Assembly: GCA_964502995.1 (NCBI GenBank)
Contig: CAZCZB010000008.1
Location: 1 to 64,000, forward strand
From: Bin87 sp964502995
GTDB taxonomy: Bacteria; Chloroflexota; Dehalococcoidia; Lucifugimonadales; UBA3495
Direction of reading: 5' to 3'
DNA length: 64,000 bases
Shown: positions 17,070-24,982 of the stretch, one piece after another
Numbering within the stretch: the stretch's first letter is position 1
How the letters are laid out: every line of letters begins with the position of its first letter
Translations under genes and position numbers: made by a program
Notes under the pieces: model-generated
Databases searched by the model: none
The model's input: only the letters and a program-made list of their open reading frames with translations
What the model was told of the DNA's origin: nothing

Positions 17070-18554
17070 ATGCTTGAAGCAAGCTGGGTGGACGACGATT
17101 CCACCCTCGACCTGCTTGATAGTGTGAGCCGGCTGTGGCTCCGTGTTGGAAGGGAACTTGACGTTGCGGTGGTGCTCTCGGTTGCGGCCGAGGGGGCGCG
17201 AAGCATGTCTGGCGCGGACGTCGTTGAAGTTACTTTTCACGGAGATCCGGACGGCGCAGCCCAGACTGTGGTGGTTGGTGATCCCGTGCTTCTGGAAGTG
17301 CCACGGGATGTCGATGTTATCCCGGTGCTCCAGGCCGATGAGCGTGTGGGCACAATCAGGCTGGTTTTTGCAGATGGCCAGCGGCTGAGCCCCCGATTCG
17401 GGCGGCTCTTGGATATTTTCGCCGGGCACGTGGGTGTGGCTCTGAAAAACGCCGGTGTCTATCAGGAACTCACCAGCGATTGCGCAGAACGTGAGGCTAT
17501 TACGCACTCTGGTGTGGTCGGTGGCCTGGTGGTCGACGCGTCTGATGGCAAGATTGCGTCGATGACCAAGGGCTTTGCCGCCGTGCTGTCCCAGTGGGGC
17601 GCGGCCGAGTCCGATTGGCAGCGCACCTTGGACCTTTTGAGTTACCGGATGCCGGACGGCACCGTGGTGAAGATGGGAAGCCCCCAGTACATCGAGGCCG
17701 TGGGCTCCGGCATAGCCCTTCAATGGGAGCCCATCGAGGTGCTGGGTCCCGGAGGTTTTGTCTGGCCGGTGGTTGCCAGCGCCAAACCCGTCTTCGGCTC
17801 TGATGGGCAGGTGGTGTTTGTGGTCGTTGCTTTGCAATCGGGCCCGCCTGCAGATCTGTTGGCCCGGTTGCGTACCGATTTTGCCCAGATGATTGGGCGG
17901 TCGTTGAGCTCGTCATTGACGGCCATCCAGGGCACCACCTCATATGCTCTGGCGTCGGCTGGTGAGCTGGAGGCGGTGCAGGTTGCCGGGTTGTTCGGTG
18001 TGATCGGGGACCAGGCGTCGCGCATGGCGTCGTATCTCAACGACCTGGCCCGATTGAGCGTTCTCGAAGCGGGTATCCAGGGCGTGGCCACGCAGCCGGT
18101 GCGGGTGGCGGAGTTGGTGGAGGAAGCCAGGCTCGCTGCTGCTGCCCGGGATTACGAGCGGCATCTGGTGGGATGGTATTCGGATCTGGACCTCGTGGTG
18201 AATGTCGATCCCAAGCCGGCGGTTCGTTGCATGATCGCCATGGTTGAGGAGTTGGTGCGTAGCGCCGTGGAACCCCCGGCGGTCCGCCTGTCGGTTTCCC
18301 AACAGGCATGCGAGGTCTGTTTCGTGGTCGAACGTGGCTTTGAAGGAGAACCCGAATTCGCCTCCCTGGCTACGGCCGGAGCGTTAAGTTCGTGGCGGAA
18401 CGGATTCGGCGGTGTTGATCCGCGGTTGGCGCTGACGGTCAGGTTCTGGGCCGAGTATATCAAGGCGCTTGGCGGTAATTTCATCGCCGAGAGTGAGGCG
18501 GCCACCGGTGCGGCCAGGTTTGTGTTCAGGTTACCGGTGGCAACCTGCGAATGA
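17070..18554 (+). CDS. GAF/PAS histidine-kinase-like protein lacking the phospho-acceptor His
   Basis: 494 residues. Residues ~10-135 look like a GAF domain (LDVAVVLSVAAEGARSMSGA through DIFAGHVGVALKNAGVYQEL), ~140-260 like a degenerate PAS domain, and ~270-345 like a HisKA dimerisation helix pair. The position normally reading SHELRTPLTAI is GRSLSSSLTAIQG, so the phosphorylated His is replaced by Arg. In the C-terminal part the ATPase N-box Asn motif is not recognisable, though a G-box-like FIAESEAATGAARFVFRLPV end remains. It therefore looks like a pseudokinase sensor or scaffold. Start with TGGAGG at 17054-17059. It follows the PAS-LuxR gene and ends before a strong terminator. Confidence 0.78.
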   Translation: MLEASWVDDDSTLDLLDSVSRLWLRVGRELDVAVVLSVAAEGARSMSGADVVEVTFHGDPDGAAQTVVVGDPVLLEVPRDVDVIPVLQADERVGTIRLVFADGQRLSPRFGRLLDIFAGHVGVALKNAGVYQELTSDCAEREAITHSGVVGGLVVDASDGKIASMTKGFAAVLSQWGAAESDWQRTLDLLSYRMPDGTVVKMGSPQYIEAVGSGIALQWEPIEVLGPGGFVWPVVASAKPVFGSDGQVVFVVVALQSGPPADLLARLRTDFAQMIGRSLSSSLTAIQGTTSYALASAGELEAVQVAGLFGVIGDQASRMASYLNDLARLSVLEAGIQGVATQPVRVAELVEEARLAAAARDYERHLVGWYSDLDLVVNVDPKPAVRCMIAMVEELVRSAVEPPAVRLSVSQQACEVCFVVERGFEGEPEFASLATAGALSSWRNGFGGVDPRLALTVRFWAEYIKALGGNFIAESEAATGAARFVFRLPVATCE

Positions 18555-18575
18555 TCTGAAAATGCTGGAATGCCA

Positions 18576-18606
18576 AACCCGCCGGACCGGATCCGGCGGG
18601 TTTTTT
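18576..18606 (+). terminator. Strong intrinsic terminator after the kinase-like gene
   Basis: AACCCGCCGGA and TCCGGCGGGTT make a perfect 11-bp stem with loop CCGGA, then a run of six Ts ending at 18606. Confidence 0.9.
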
Positions 18607-18736
18607 GGTATTGGTCCACGGGCTGAGTCGATTCGTTTTGGTTGAATGGCATTGATGGACCAGCAGGGTGTTGAAATTGGCGGCGGCATGAGTGGCGGGT
18701 GGTAGGATTGGCCAACTGCAGTAGGGAGGGGTTCCC

Positions 18737-19852
18737 ATGAGAGGCAGAGCGGCTCGACAGGCCATCCGCCTTCGGCGGAACGGCGGTTACGGCGGACGCC
18801 CTGGTGCCCCAGCGCCATCCCATACGGCGCATCAAGCCCCTGGTGGATCAGGCCCTGGCCGAACTCTCTCCCTCCTTTGACCGGATGTATGCGGCCAATG
18901 TGAGGGCGTCGATACCGCCGGAGCACCTGCTGAAAGCCTGCCTGCTGATGGCGCTGTTCTCGGTGCGCAGCGAGCGGCAGTTCTGCGAGCGGCTGGAGTA
19001 TCCTCCACAGGCGGACTGTTCAAGTGGTTCCTGGACCTGAACATCATGGACCATCCGCCTTTGGCGAAACCACTCGGTGTTTGCCAAGAACAAACAGTCC
19101 GCCACAGGCGGACTGGACGCCGACGTGGCCCGGGAGTTTCTGCTGGAGATCGTGGAGCAGGCTCGTCGGCAAAGGTTACTGTCGGAGGAACACTTCAGTG
19201 TGGATCGGATCCGCCTGTGGCGGATTGGAAGCGTGGGCGTCGGTGAAGAGCTTCCGCCCCAAGGATGAGGACCCGCCGCCGTCTGAGGGTGGGGGACGCG
19301 ATGCGGAGGTGGACTTTCGTGGTGAGCGGCGGAGCAACGATACCCACCGGTTCACCACTGATCCGGAGGCCAGGCTGGCCAGGAAGGGCCAGGGGAAAGA
19401 AGCGAAGCTGTGCTGCAGTGCCCACGTGTTGATGGAAATCGGGAGGGCCTGGTGGTGGACGTGCGCCTCACTCCGGCGGATGGTGCATCGGAACGGGAGG
19501 CGGCGTTGGCAATGTTGTCAGAAGTGCCTGGGCACAGACGCATCACCGTGGGCGCCGACCGTGCTACGACACTCGGGGCTTTGTCAGGGGATGCCGGAGG
19601 TCTCGGGTAACGCCTCACGTGGCCCAGAAGCAGCGCTCGGCCATTGACCGGCGCACCACTCGGCACCAGGGGTATCGGTTCAGCCAGCGGGTCAGGAAAC
19701 GGCTCGAGGAGGTCTTTGGCTGGGTGAAGACGGTGGGAGGTGGCCGGAAACTGCGGTACTGCGGTGTGGAACGCAACCGGTTCTGGATGGAGATGACCAC
19801 GGCCAGCTACAACCTGGTGCGATTGGCGAAACTGACTCCAGTGGCAGCGTGA
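18737..19852 (+). pseudogene. IS5-family transposase remnant, frameshifted
   Basis: Frames joined in order give an IS5-type DDE transposase: start MRGRAARQA, then ALVPQRHPIRRIKPLVDQAL, ASIPPEHLLKACLLMALFSV, RSERQFCERLEY, LFKWFLDLNIMDH, EAWASVKSFRPKDEDPPPSE, DPEARLARKGQGKEAKLCCS, LTPADGASEREAALAMLSEV, and the C-terminal SAIDRRTTRHQGYRFSQRVR and EEVFGWVKTVGGGRKLRYCG to stop 19852. At least four breaks coincide with inserted 15-19 bp palindromes; two further frameshifts near 19430 and 19590 do not. ATG 18737 has a purine-rich site upstream. Non-functional. Confidence 0.85.
18765..19225. repeat. Five TCCGCC-NNN-GGCGGA micro-palindromes inside the IS5 remnant
   Basis: Positions: 18765-18779 (TCCGCCTTCGGCGGA), 19001-19015 (one mismatch), 19053-19066 (right arm decayed), 19096-19114 (AGTCCGCCACAGGCGGACT, perfect) and 19209-19225 (ATCCGCCTGTGGCGGAT, perfect). 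Each sits where the expected transposase sequence is interrupted or replaced. Confidence 0.86.
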
Positions 19853-19987
19853 ACCTTGGGACAGGTCTGTCCTGAGCACCGCCGCCGACGCTCCGTAACC
19901 TGCTGGGCAGCCCGCTTCACTCACCAACCCAAGGCTGGCCCGCAGATTGGCGGCCAATCATCACCGCCTTCCCGCCAGGCAACCACT

Positions 19988-20311
19988 CATGTCAACACCC
20001 TGCTGAACATCGAACCCTCAGAGATCGTATTCCCCAGGCGAGGAATTGACGGGTGGTGCCGACCGACGGTGATGTCTCGTGTGGTGTCGCGCATGGCCGA
20101 TCTTGCCGGCTGCCCTAAAATCACCCTCCACAGTCTGCGCCACTTTCATGCGTCAGGGCTGCTGCAGTCAGGGGTGAGCCTTCCCGTAACTGCGGAGAGG
20201 CAGGGGCGCTCCAGCCCGGCCATAACCTTGCAGATTTACGCCCACTGCCTTCCCAGCTGGCAAAAAGGCGCGGCAAAGGCGTTCGCAGACCTGATGCGAA
20301 ACGCCGCGTGA
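19988..20311 (+). pseudogene. Tyrosine recombinase (integrase), C-terminal remnant
   Basis: About 107 residues of the catalytic domain remain, with SEIVFPRRGIDGWCRPTVMS, the box II motif TLHSLRHFHASGLLQSGVSL and the tyrosine segment SPAITLQIYAHCLPSWQKGA. The first catalytic Arg and the whole N-terminal half are missing. The GHSS histidine expected before the tyrosine is Arg (QGRSSPAIT). The frame is open further upstream (to 19856), but that part does not resemble an integrase. Lies 110 bases before the right att core. Inactive by itself. Confidence 0.82.
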
Positions 20312-20312
20312 A

Positions 20313-20412
20313 TTGCTGGACAAATTGCCGGCATGGCACATTACTGCACAGCCCTGCAAATGGAGATTTGAGTAGGCACTCTCACCCCACAGCGCTGTAC
20401 GATACCCCACTT
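20313..20412. other. Right arm-type motifs of the island
   Basis: TTGCTGGACAAATT plus NCCGG at 20313-20331 (direct copy of 7321-7339) and CGATACCCCACTT at 20400-20412, the exact reverse complement of 7291-7303. If the element circularised at the 11-bp core, the two 13-bp motifs would flank the core in opposite orientation, as arm sites of tyrosine recombinases do. Confidence 0.55.
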
Positions 20413-20421
20413 TTGCACTAC

Positions 20422-20432
20422 CATCGGCTCCA
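20422..20432 (+). other. Putative attR core
   Basis: CATCGGCTCCA, identical to the last 11 bases of tRNA-Thr. The downstream flank leads to a perfect hairpin at 20444, consistent with the original tRNA terminator. Confidence 0.65.
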
Positions 20433-20443
20433 GCGCCAGGCAG

Positions 20444-20471
20444 ATGACCGCCCCGAATTCGGGGCGGTCAT
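20444..20471. terminator. Perfect 28-bp hairpin, probable former tRNA-Thr terminator
   Basis: ATGACCGCCCCGAA followed directly by its reverse complement. In a pre-insertion chromosome it would lie 12 bases after the tRNA CCA. Following sequence is T-rich (TATTGGTTGTAACGATTTTG). Confidence 0.65.
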
Positions 20472-20733
20472 CGTATTGGTTGTAACGATTTTGTTGCAGC
20501 GATCAGTCGGCCGGCAAACCCGTATCTGGCGCTGACCATCGTCGTCGGTTGGCGGCGCCCCGGCTTTGACTGCAACCCGATCCGGATTGAATCATGTGGA
20601 CGGGATCACCCCCGTGTCGCAACCCAACCGGCGTCTGCCCTGCCTGCCCCGGCTACGCCTGCGGCGCCGGACCATGTGGGCGGACCTCACATCGGCATTT
20701 CCACGGTAGCGGGCGGTTTCGGACCGCCCTCGG

Positions 20734-22095
20734 TCAGTCGGCGGCGGCCGGAGCGAAGCCGGCGCGCTCGGCCAGCGCAAGATCCAGAATGCGTTTCTCC
20801 TCGCGCTCGGTTTCCGGCGAGAACCTCACCGCCAGCGCCAACGACGCCGCCACCATCACGGCGATTCCCACGATGAGCAGCGCGTCGGCGTAGCTGAGGC
20901 TTTCCGCTCGGAAAAGGAACCCGAAGGCCACCGCGCCGGCGTTGCCGCCCGCGCCCACTATGCCCGCCACCGAGCCCAATGCTCCGCGGTTTATGAAGGG
21001 AACCACCGAGAACGTCGCGCCCTCCGACATCTGCACAAACAGGCTGAACACGATCATCGCGCCCACGGCCAGCAACAACGTGGCCATCTGCGAAAACAGT
21101 ATCAGGGCCAGCCCTTCCACCAGCAGGACGCCGCCCAAGAACAGCACCCGACCCTTGAGACCGAACCGGATGCCCATCTTGTCGCCGAAGAATCCGCCCA
21201 GCGTCCGCGCAAAAATGTTCATCAGGCCGAACGTTCCGGCGATGATGCCCGCGGTGGCCAGGTTCAGCTCAAAGCGATCATAGTAATACAGGGCGGCGAT
21301 GTTGTTGATGGTCAATTCCACGCCGAAGCACGCGCCGTAGATGACGAACAACGCCCAGACGCGAGGGTCCCGGGCCGCCTCCAGAAACGACCCCTTCGAC
21401 GCTGCCGCCGAGGGCATCAGTCCCCTGGCCCGCAGGTCGCGGTAGTTTCCCTGGGGGCAGTCCTGAGTGAACATGTAGTAGGCCACCCCCACCAGCATCA
21501 GCGCCGCGCCCGGTATCACCATCGCGATCCGCCAGCCGAAAACCTCGCCGACGCCGAACATCAGCACTCCGGCCAGCACCAGGGGCATGACCATCTGTGT
21601 GACGCCGCCGCCCATGTTTCCCCAACCCGCCGTGGTGGCGTTGGCCGTGCCCACCACGTTGGGCGCGAACATCACCGACGTGTGGTACTGGGTGATGACG
21701 AAAGACGCGCCGATCACGCCGATGGCCAAACGCAGCAGCAGGAACGTTTCGTAGCTCTGCGCCAGGCCGATGCACATCACCGGAATGGCTCCCACCACCA
21801 GCAGACCGCTGTAGGCCAACCGGGGGCCGATGCGGTCGCAGAGCCAACCGAATACCAGCCGCGCCACGATGGTGATGGCCACCGAGGCGATGATCGTGTT
21901 GCCGATCTGCGTTTTGGTCAGCAGCAGATCCTCTCTCACCACCGCCATCAGCGGCGCGATACCGAACCACCCGAAGAAGCACAGGAAGAAGGCAAACCAG
22001 GCAAGGTGAAAGGTGCGCATCTGGGGAGACGCCACGCTCAACAGGCGTATCCGGGTGGCTTTGCCGCCGTCCGCGACGACATTCGACAGGCTCAT
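20734..22095 (-). CDS. narK: Nitrate/nitrite MFS transporter (NarK/NNP family)
   Basis: 453 residues, about 12 membrane segments. The nitrate signature GWGNMGGGVTQMVMP is present, with a conserved Arg in the MFS loop FGWLCDRIGPRLAYSG and the long FAFFLCFFGWFGIAPLM first helix of NNP transporters. Moves nitrate in (or nitrite out) at the cytoplasmic membrane. Last gene of the minus-strand cluster nasA-nirB-nirD-narK, 34 bases after nirD, so it probably supplies the assimilatory pathway. A nitrite exporter role cannot be excluded. Confidence 0.92.
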   Translation of the reverse strand: MSLSNVVADGGKATRIRLLSVASPQMRTFHLAWFAFFLCFFGWFGIAPLMAVVREDLLLTKTQIGNTIIASVAITIVARLVFGWLCDRIGPRLAYSGLLVVGAIPVMCIGLAQSYETFLLLRLAIGVIGASFVITQYHTSVMFAPNVVGTANATTAGWGNMGGGVTQMVMPLVLAGVLMFGVGEVFGWRIAMVIPGAALMLVGVAYYMFTQDCPQGNYRDLRARGLMPSAAASKGSFLEAARDPRVWALFVIYGACFGVELTINNIAALYYYDRFELNLATAGIIAGTFGLMNIFARTLGGFFGDKMGIRFGLKGRVLFLGGVLLVEGLALILFSQMATLLLAVGAMIVFSLFVQMSEGATFSVVPFINRGALGSVAGIVGAGGNAGAVAFGFLFRAESLSYADALLIVGIAVMVAASLALAVRFSPETEREEKRILDLALAERAGFAPAAAD

Positions 22096-22129
22096 TTTTC
22101 AACTCCGATGGATACTGCGTGTCCAACCG

Positions 22130-22498
22130 TCAGGCGGATGTCCCGACGATGATCTCGCCGGCTTCGTTCAGAGAAACCGGATAGGTTCGCAGCGACGGGC
22201 AGTCATTCCCCAGGGGTTCCCCCGTCGACAGGCTGAATCGGAAATTGTGCAGCGGGCAGACCAATACGTCGCCGCCGATGAGCCCGTCGGCAAGCGGCCC
22301 GGCCCGGTGGGGGCACTCCGCCTGGGTCGCGCGCACCAGGCCCGACCGGCTGCGAAACACGGCGATCGCCCGTCCGTCAACGTCAAACCGCCGACCCTCG
22401 CCAACGGGAATCCGGTCCACGCTGCCGAGATTGTGCGTTGCCCCTGTGGAAAGATCGGTCACGGCGAATACTTCCTGCGCTTTCGCTACGAGAACCAT
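22130..22498 (-). CDS. nirD: Nitrite reductase small subunit, Rieske-type
   Basis: 122-residue Rieske [2Fe-2S] protein. Cluster ligands are visible as CPHRAGPLADG and CPLHNFRFSLSTGEP (C-X-H ... C-X2-H). Length and position match NirD, the partner of NirB in NADH-dependent assimilatory nitrite reductase. Many NirD proteins have lost the Cys/His ligands; here they are kept, so a true Rieske electron-transfer role is possible. Starts four bases after nirB. Confidence 0.88.
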   Translation of the reverse strand: MVLVAKAQEVFAVTDLSTGATHNLGSVDRIPVGEGRRFDVDGRAIAVFRSRSGLVRATQAECPHRAGPLADGLIGGDVLVCPLHNFRFSLSTGEPLGNDCPSLRTYPVSLNEAGEIIVGTSA

Positions 22499-22502
22499 GT
22501 CG

Positions 22503-24980
22503 TCACCTCAACGCGATAACGGGATCGGCCGGCGCGGCCGGCGCGCTGGCGAACTGATTCGGGTGGACGGGATCAGCGGCCTCAAGCCACGGGTCCCGGT
22601 AAGCGTCCACCGCGCCCTGCATGTCCTGGTCCAGCCGGGCGCAGATGCCCTCGCTATCCTCCACCAGGATCTGCCGCAGATGCTCGATGCCCAGTCGCTC
22701 CACGAAGTCGTAGGTGCGCTCCAGGTAGCGGGCGTTTTCCCGGTAGTACTGCATGAACCGGCCCATCATCAGCGTCGTCTCATCGTGCGATTCGGTTACG
22801 CACAGCACGTCGCCTTTCCGGACGCGCGACCCCGCCGCGCCGCCGATGTACACCTCCCACCTGCCGCCTTCGATGGCCGTTGCGCCCACGTCTTTGGTCG
22901 TCGATTCGGCGCAGTTGCGTGGGCATCCTGACACGGCGAGCTTCATCTTGTGTGGGCTTTCAATCCCCTGGAACCGCTTCTCAATCTGAATCCCCAGGCC
23001 CGTGCTGTCGCCGAGCCCGAACCGGCAGAAGTCAGTGCCCACGCAGGTCTTGCAGGTGCGGAACGACTTGGTATAGGCGTGGCCCGACGGCATCCCGACC
23101 TCCTGCCACACTTCCGGCAGGCGCTCCTTGGGAATCCCCAACAGGTCGATGCGCTGGCCCCCGGTGATCTTCACCATCTTGGCCTCGTATTTCTCGGCGG
23201 CGTCGGCGATGCGCCGCAACTGTTCGGGAGTGGTGACGCCGCCGTAGATCCTGGGAACCACGCTGAACGTCCCGTCGTTCTGAATGTTGGCGTGTACCCG
23301 GTCGTTGATGAACCGCGCATCGCGCTCGTCCTCGTATTCGGCGCCCCAGATGGTGCGCAGCAGCGAGGCCAAACCCTGTTTGCTGCCGGCTTCCTCGGCC
23401 CCGCCGGCCAACTGCTCAAACACCTGCGACACGCTCTTGAGTTCCATCGCCTTGACCGCGCCCACCAGTTCCGGCTTGGTCAGCGGAATACCCGGCACGT
23501 AGTAATGAGCCGACGGGTCGTCCGCCACCAGGCCGTCGGCGGCCAGTTCCAGCACCGCCTGAACCTGCGTCTTGCATGATCCGCAGCCCGTGCCGGCCCG
23601 GGTTGCGTCGCACACCGCCTTCAGGCTGCGGCATCCGTTGTCCACCGCCGCTATGATCTTGCCCTTGGTGACGCCGTTGCAGTTGCAGATCTGGGCGTCG
23701 TCGGGCATATCCTCTACGTTGAGGGTTGACCCTGCGTCTGCCGCCAGAGGGAAAAGCAACTCCGAACGGTTCTCCGGCAGCGACTCTCCCCGGTCGAAGG
23801 CCTGCAATATGCGCGGCATGGTGAGGCCGTCGCCCAGCAGGATCGCGCCTTTCACCTTGCCCTCGCGCACGATGACCTTCTTGTACACGTTCCGGTTGGG
23901 CTCCACGTAGGTCACCACCTCGTCGTCCTCGTCCAATGGCTCCTTTTCGCCGGCCACCGCCAGTTCAACGCCCATCACCTTGAGCTTGGTCGAAACGCGG
24001 GATCCTGCGTATGCGGAATCCGCGTTGCGGCCGGTGAGACGCTCGGCCAGCACGCGGGCCTGCTCCCACAGCGGAGCCACCAGGCCGTACACCTGTCCCC
24101 GGTGTTCCGCGCACTCGCCGATGGCGTAAATGTCCTGGTCGTTGCGGCAGGTGAGCCCGTCGTTGACCAGGATGCCCCGCCGCACGTGCAGGCCGGCCAT
24201 CCTGGCCAGGTCCACGTTGGGGCGAATCCCGGCCGAGATGACCACCATGTCGCAGTCCAGCGTCTCGCCGTCTTTGAACTCAATCCCCGTAACGTGCCCG
24301 TCGCCCAGAACCGCCGTGGTCAGTTTCTTCAGGTGGAACCGTACGCCGAGACCCTCCAGGCTCTGCTGCAGCAACCGGCCCGATAGCGAGTCCAACTGCG
24401 CGTCCATCAGCCAGCCCATCAGATGCACCACGTCAACGTCCAAGCCCCGGTTCATCAGGCCCCGCGCGGCTTCCAGACCCAGCAGGCCGCCGCCGATGAC
24501 GGCCGCTCTCTTCGCGCCGCCGGAGTGTTCGATCATCGCCGCGCAGTCGTCCAGCGTCCGGAACACGAAGGCGCCGTTCTTGAGATCGCCGTCGTCGTCG
24601 TACAGCCCTTCCATTGGCGGCACAAAGGCGCTGCTCCCGGTGGCGATTACCAGCTTGTCATAGGGCAGCAGCAGTCCGCCGGATCCGTAGGCCATCTTGC
24701 CCTTGCGGTCGATGCCAATGGCGCGGACGCCCGCATGCAGCGTCACGTCGTTCTCCTCGTACCACTGCAGCGGATTGATGAAAATGTCGTCGGCGTCATG
24801 CGAACCGGACAGCACGCCGGAGAGGAGGATGCGGTTGTAGTTGCCGCATGATTCCTCTCCGATCACCTCGATGTCGTAGATGTCCTGGCCGCCAAGCGCC
24901 ACCATCTCCTCCACGAATCGGGCGCCGGCCATTCCGTTGCCTACCACCACCAGTTTCTGCTTTTCTGAGGCATTCATCAT
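22503..24980 (-). CDS. nirB: NAD(P)H-dependent nitrite reductase large subunit
   Basis: 825 residues, full length for NirB. Order: FAD/NAD pyridine-nucleotide reductase domain (VVVGNGMAGARFVEEM; RAAVIGGGLLGLEAARG; ISAGIRPNVDLA) to ~400; BFD-like [2Fe-2S] domain with CNCNGVTKGKI and GTGCGSC at ~430-490; nitrite/sulfite reductase ferredoxin-like half and siroheme/[4Fe-4S] domain with CKTCVGTDFCRFGLGD and SGCPRNCAES. Reduces nitrite to ammonium in the cytoplasm. ATG 24980 (GGAG nine bases upstream; ATG 24977 is the alternative) is two bases after the nasA stop. Confidence 0.94.
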   Translation of the reverse strand: MMNASEKQKLVVVGNGMAGARFVEEMVALGGQDIYDIEVIGEESCGNYNRILLSGVLSGSHDADDIFINPLQWYEENDVTLHAGVRAIGIDRKGKMAYGSGGLLLPYDKLVIATGSSAFVPPMEGLYDDDGDLKNGAFVFRTLDDCAAMIEHSGGAKRAAVIGGGLLGLEAARGLMNRGLDVDVVHLMGWLMDAQLDSLSGRLLQQSLEGLGVRFHLKKLTTAVLGDGHVTGIEFKDGETLDCDMVVISAGIRPNVDLARMAGLHVRRGILVNDGLTCRNDQDIYAIGECAEHRGQVYGLVAPLWEQARVLAERLTGRNADSAYAGSRVSTKLKVMGVELAVAGEKEPLDEDDEVVTYVEPNRNVYKKVIVREGKVKGAILLGDGLTMPRILQAFDRGESLPENRSELLFPLAADAGSTLNVEDMPDDAQICNCNGVTKGKIIAAVDNGCRSLKAVCDATRAGTGCGSCKTQVQAVLELAADGLVADDPSAHYYVPGIPLTKPELVGAVKAMELKSVSQVFEQLAGGAEEAGSKQGLASLLRTIWGAEYEDERDARFINDRVHANIQNDGTFSVVPRIYGGVTTPEQLRRIADAAEKYEAKMVKITGGQRIDLLGIPKERLPEVWQEVGMPSGHAYTKSFRTCKTCVGTDFCRFGLGDSTGLGIQIEKRFQGIESPHKMKLAVSGCPRNCAESTTKDVGATAIEGGRWEVYIGGAAGSRVRKGDVLCVTESHDETTLMMGRFMQYYRENARYLERTYDFVERLGIEHLRQILVEDSEGICARLDQDMQGAVDAYRDPWLEAADPVHPNQFASAPAAPADPVIALR

Positions 24981-24982
24981 GG

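Larger units (their letters stand above)
7249..20432. mobile_element. Putative tRNA-Thr-integrated genomic island (~13.2 kb)
   Basis: Bounded on the left by intact tRNA-Thr and on the right by an 11-bp duplicate of its 3' end, followed by a perfect 28-bp hairpin that looks like the tRNA's original terminator. Next to the right end lies a decayed tyrosine recombinase. Close to both ends are matching arm motifs: AAGTGGGGTATCG (7291-7303) inverted at 20400-20412, and TTGCTGGACAAATT directly repeated at 7321 and 20313. Cargo: an IS1182-like remnant, a giant fibronectin-III protein, a PAS-LuxR regulator, a kinase-like protein and an IS5-like remnant. The element is probably no longer mobile, since the recombinase is truncated. 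Confidence 0.68.

Noticed and set aside
7249..20432. Composite transposon formed by two flanking IS copies
   Set aside because: The two transposase remnants belong to different families (IS1182-like and IS5-like), so they cannot be paired ends of one transposon.
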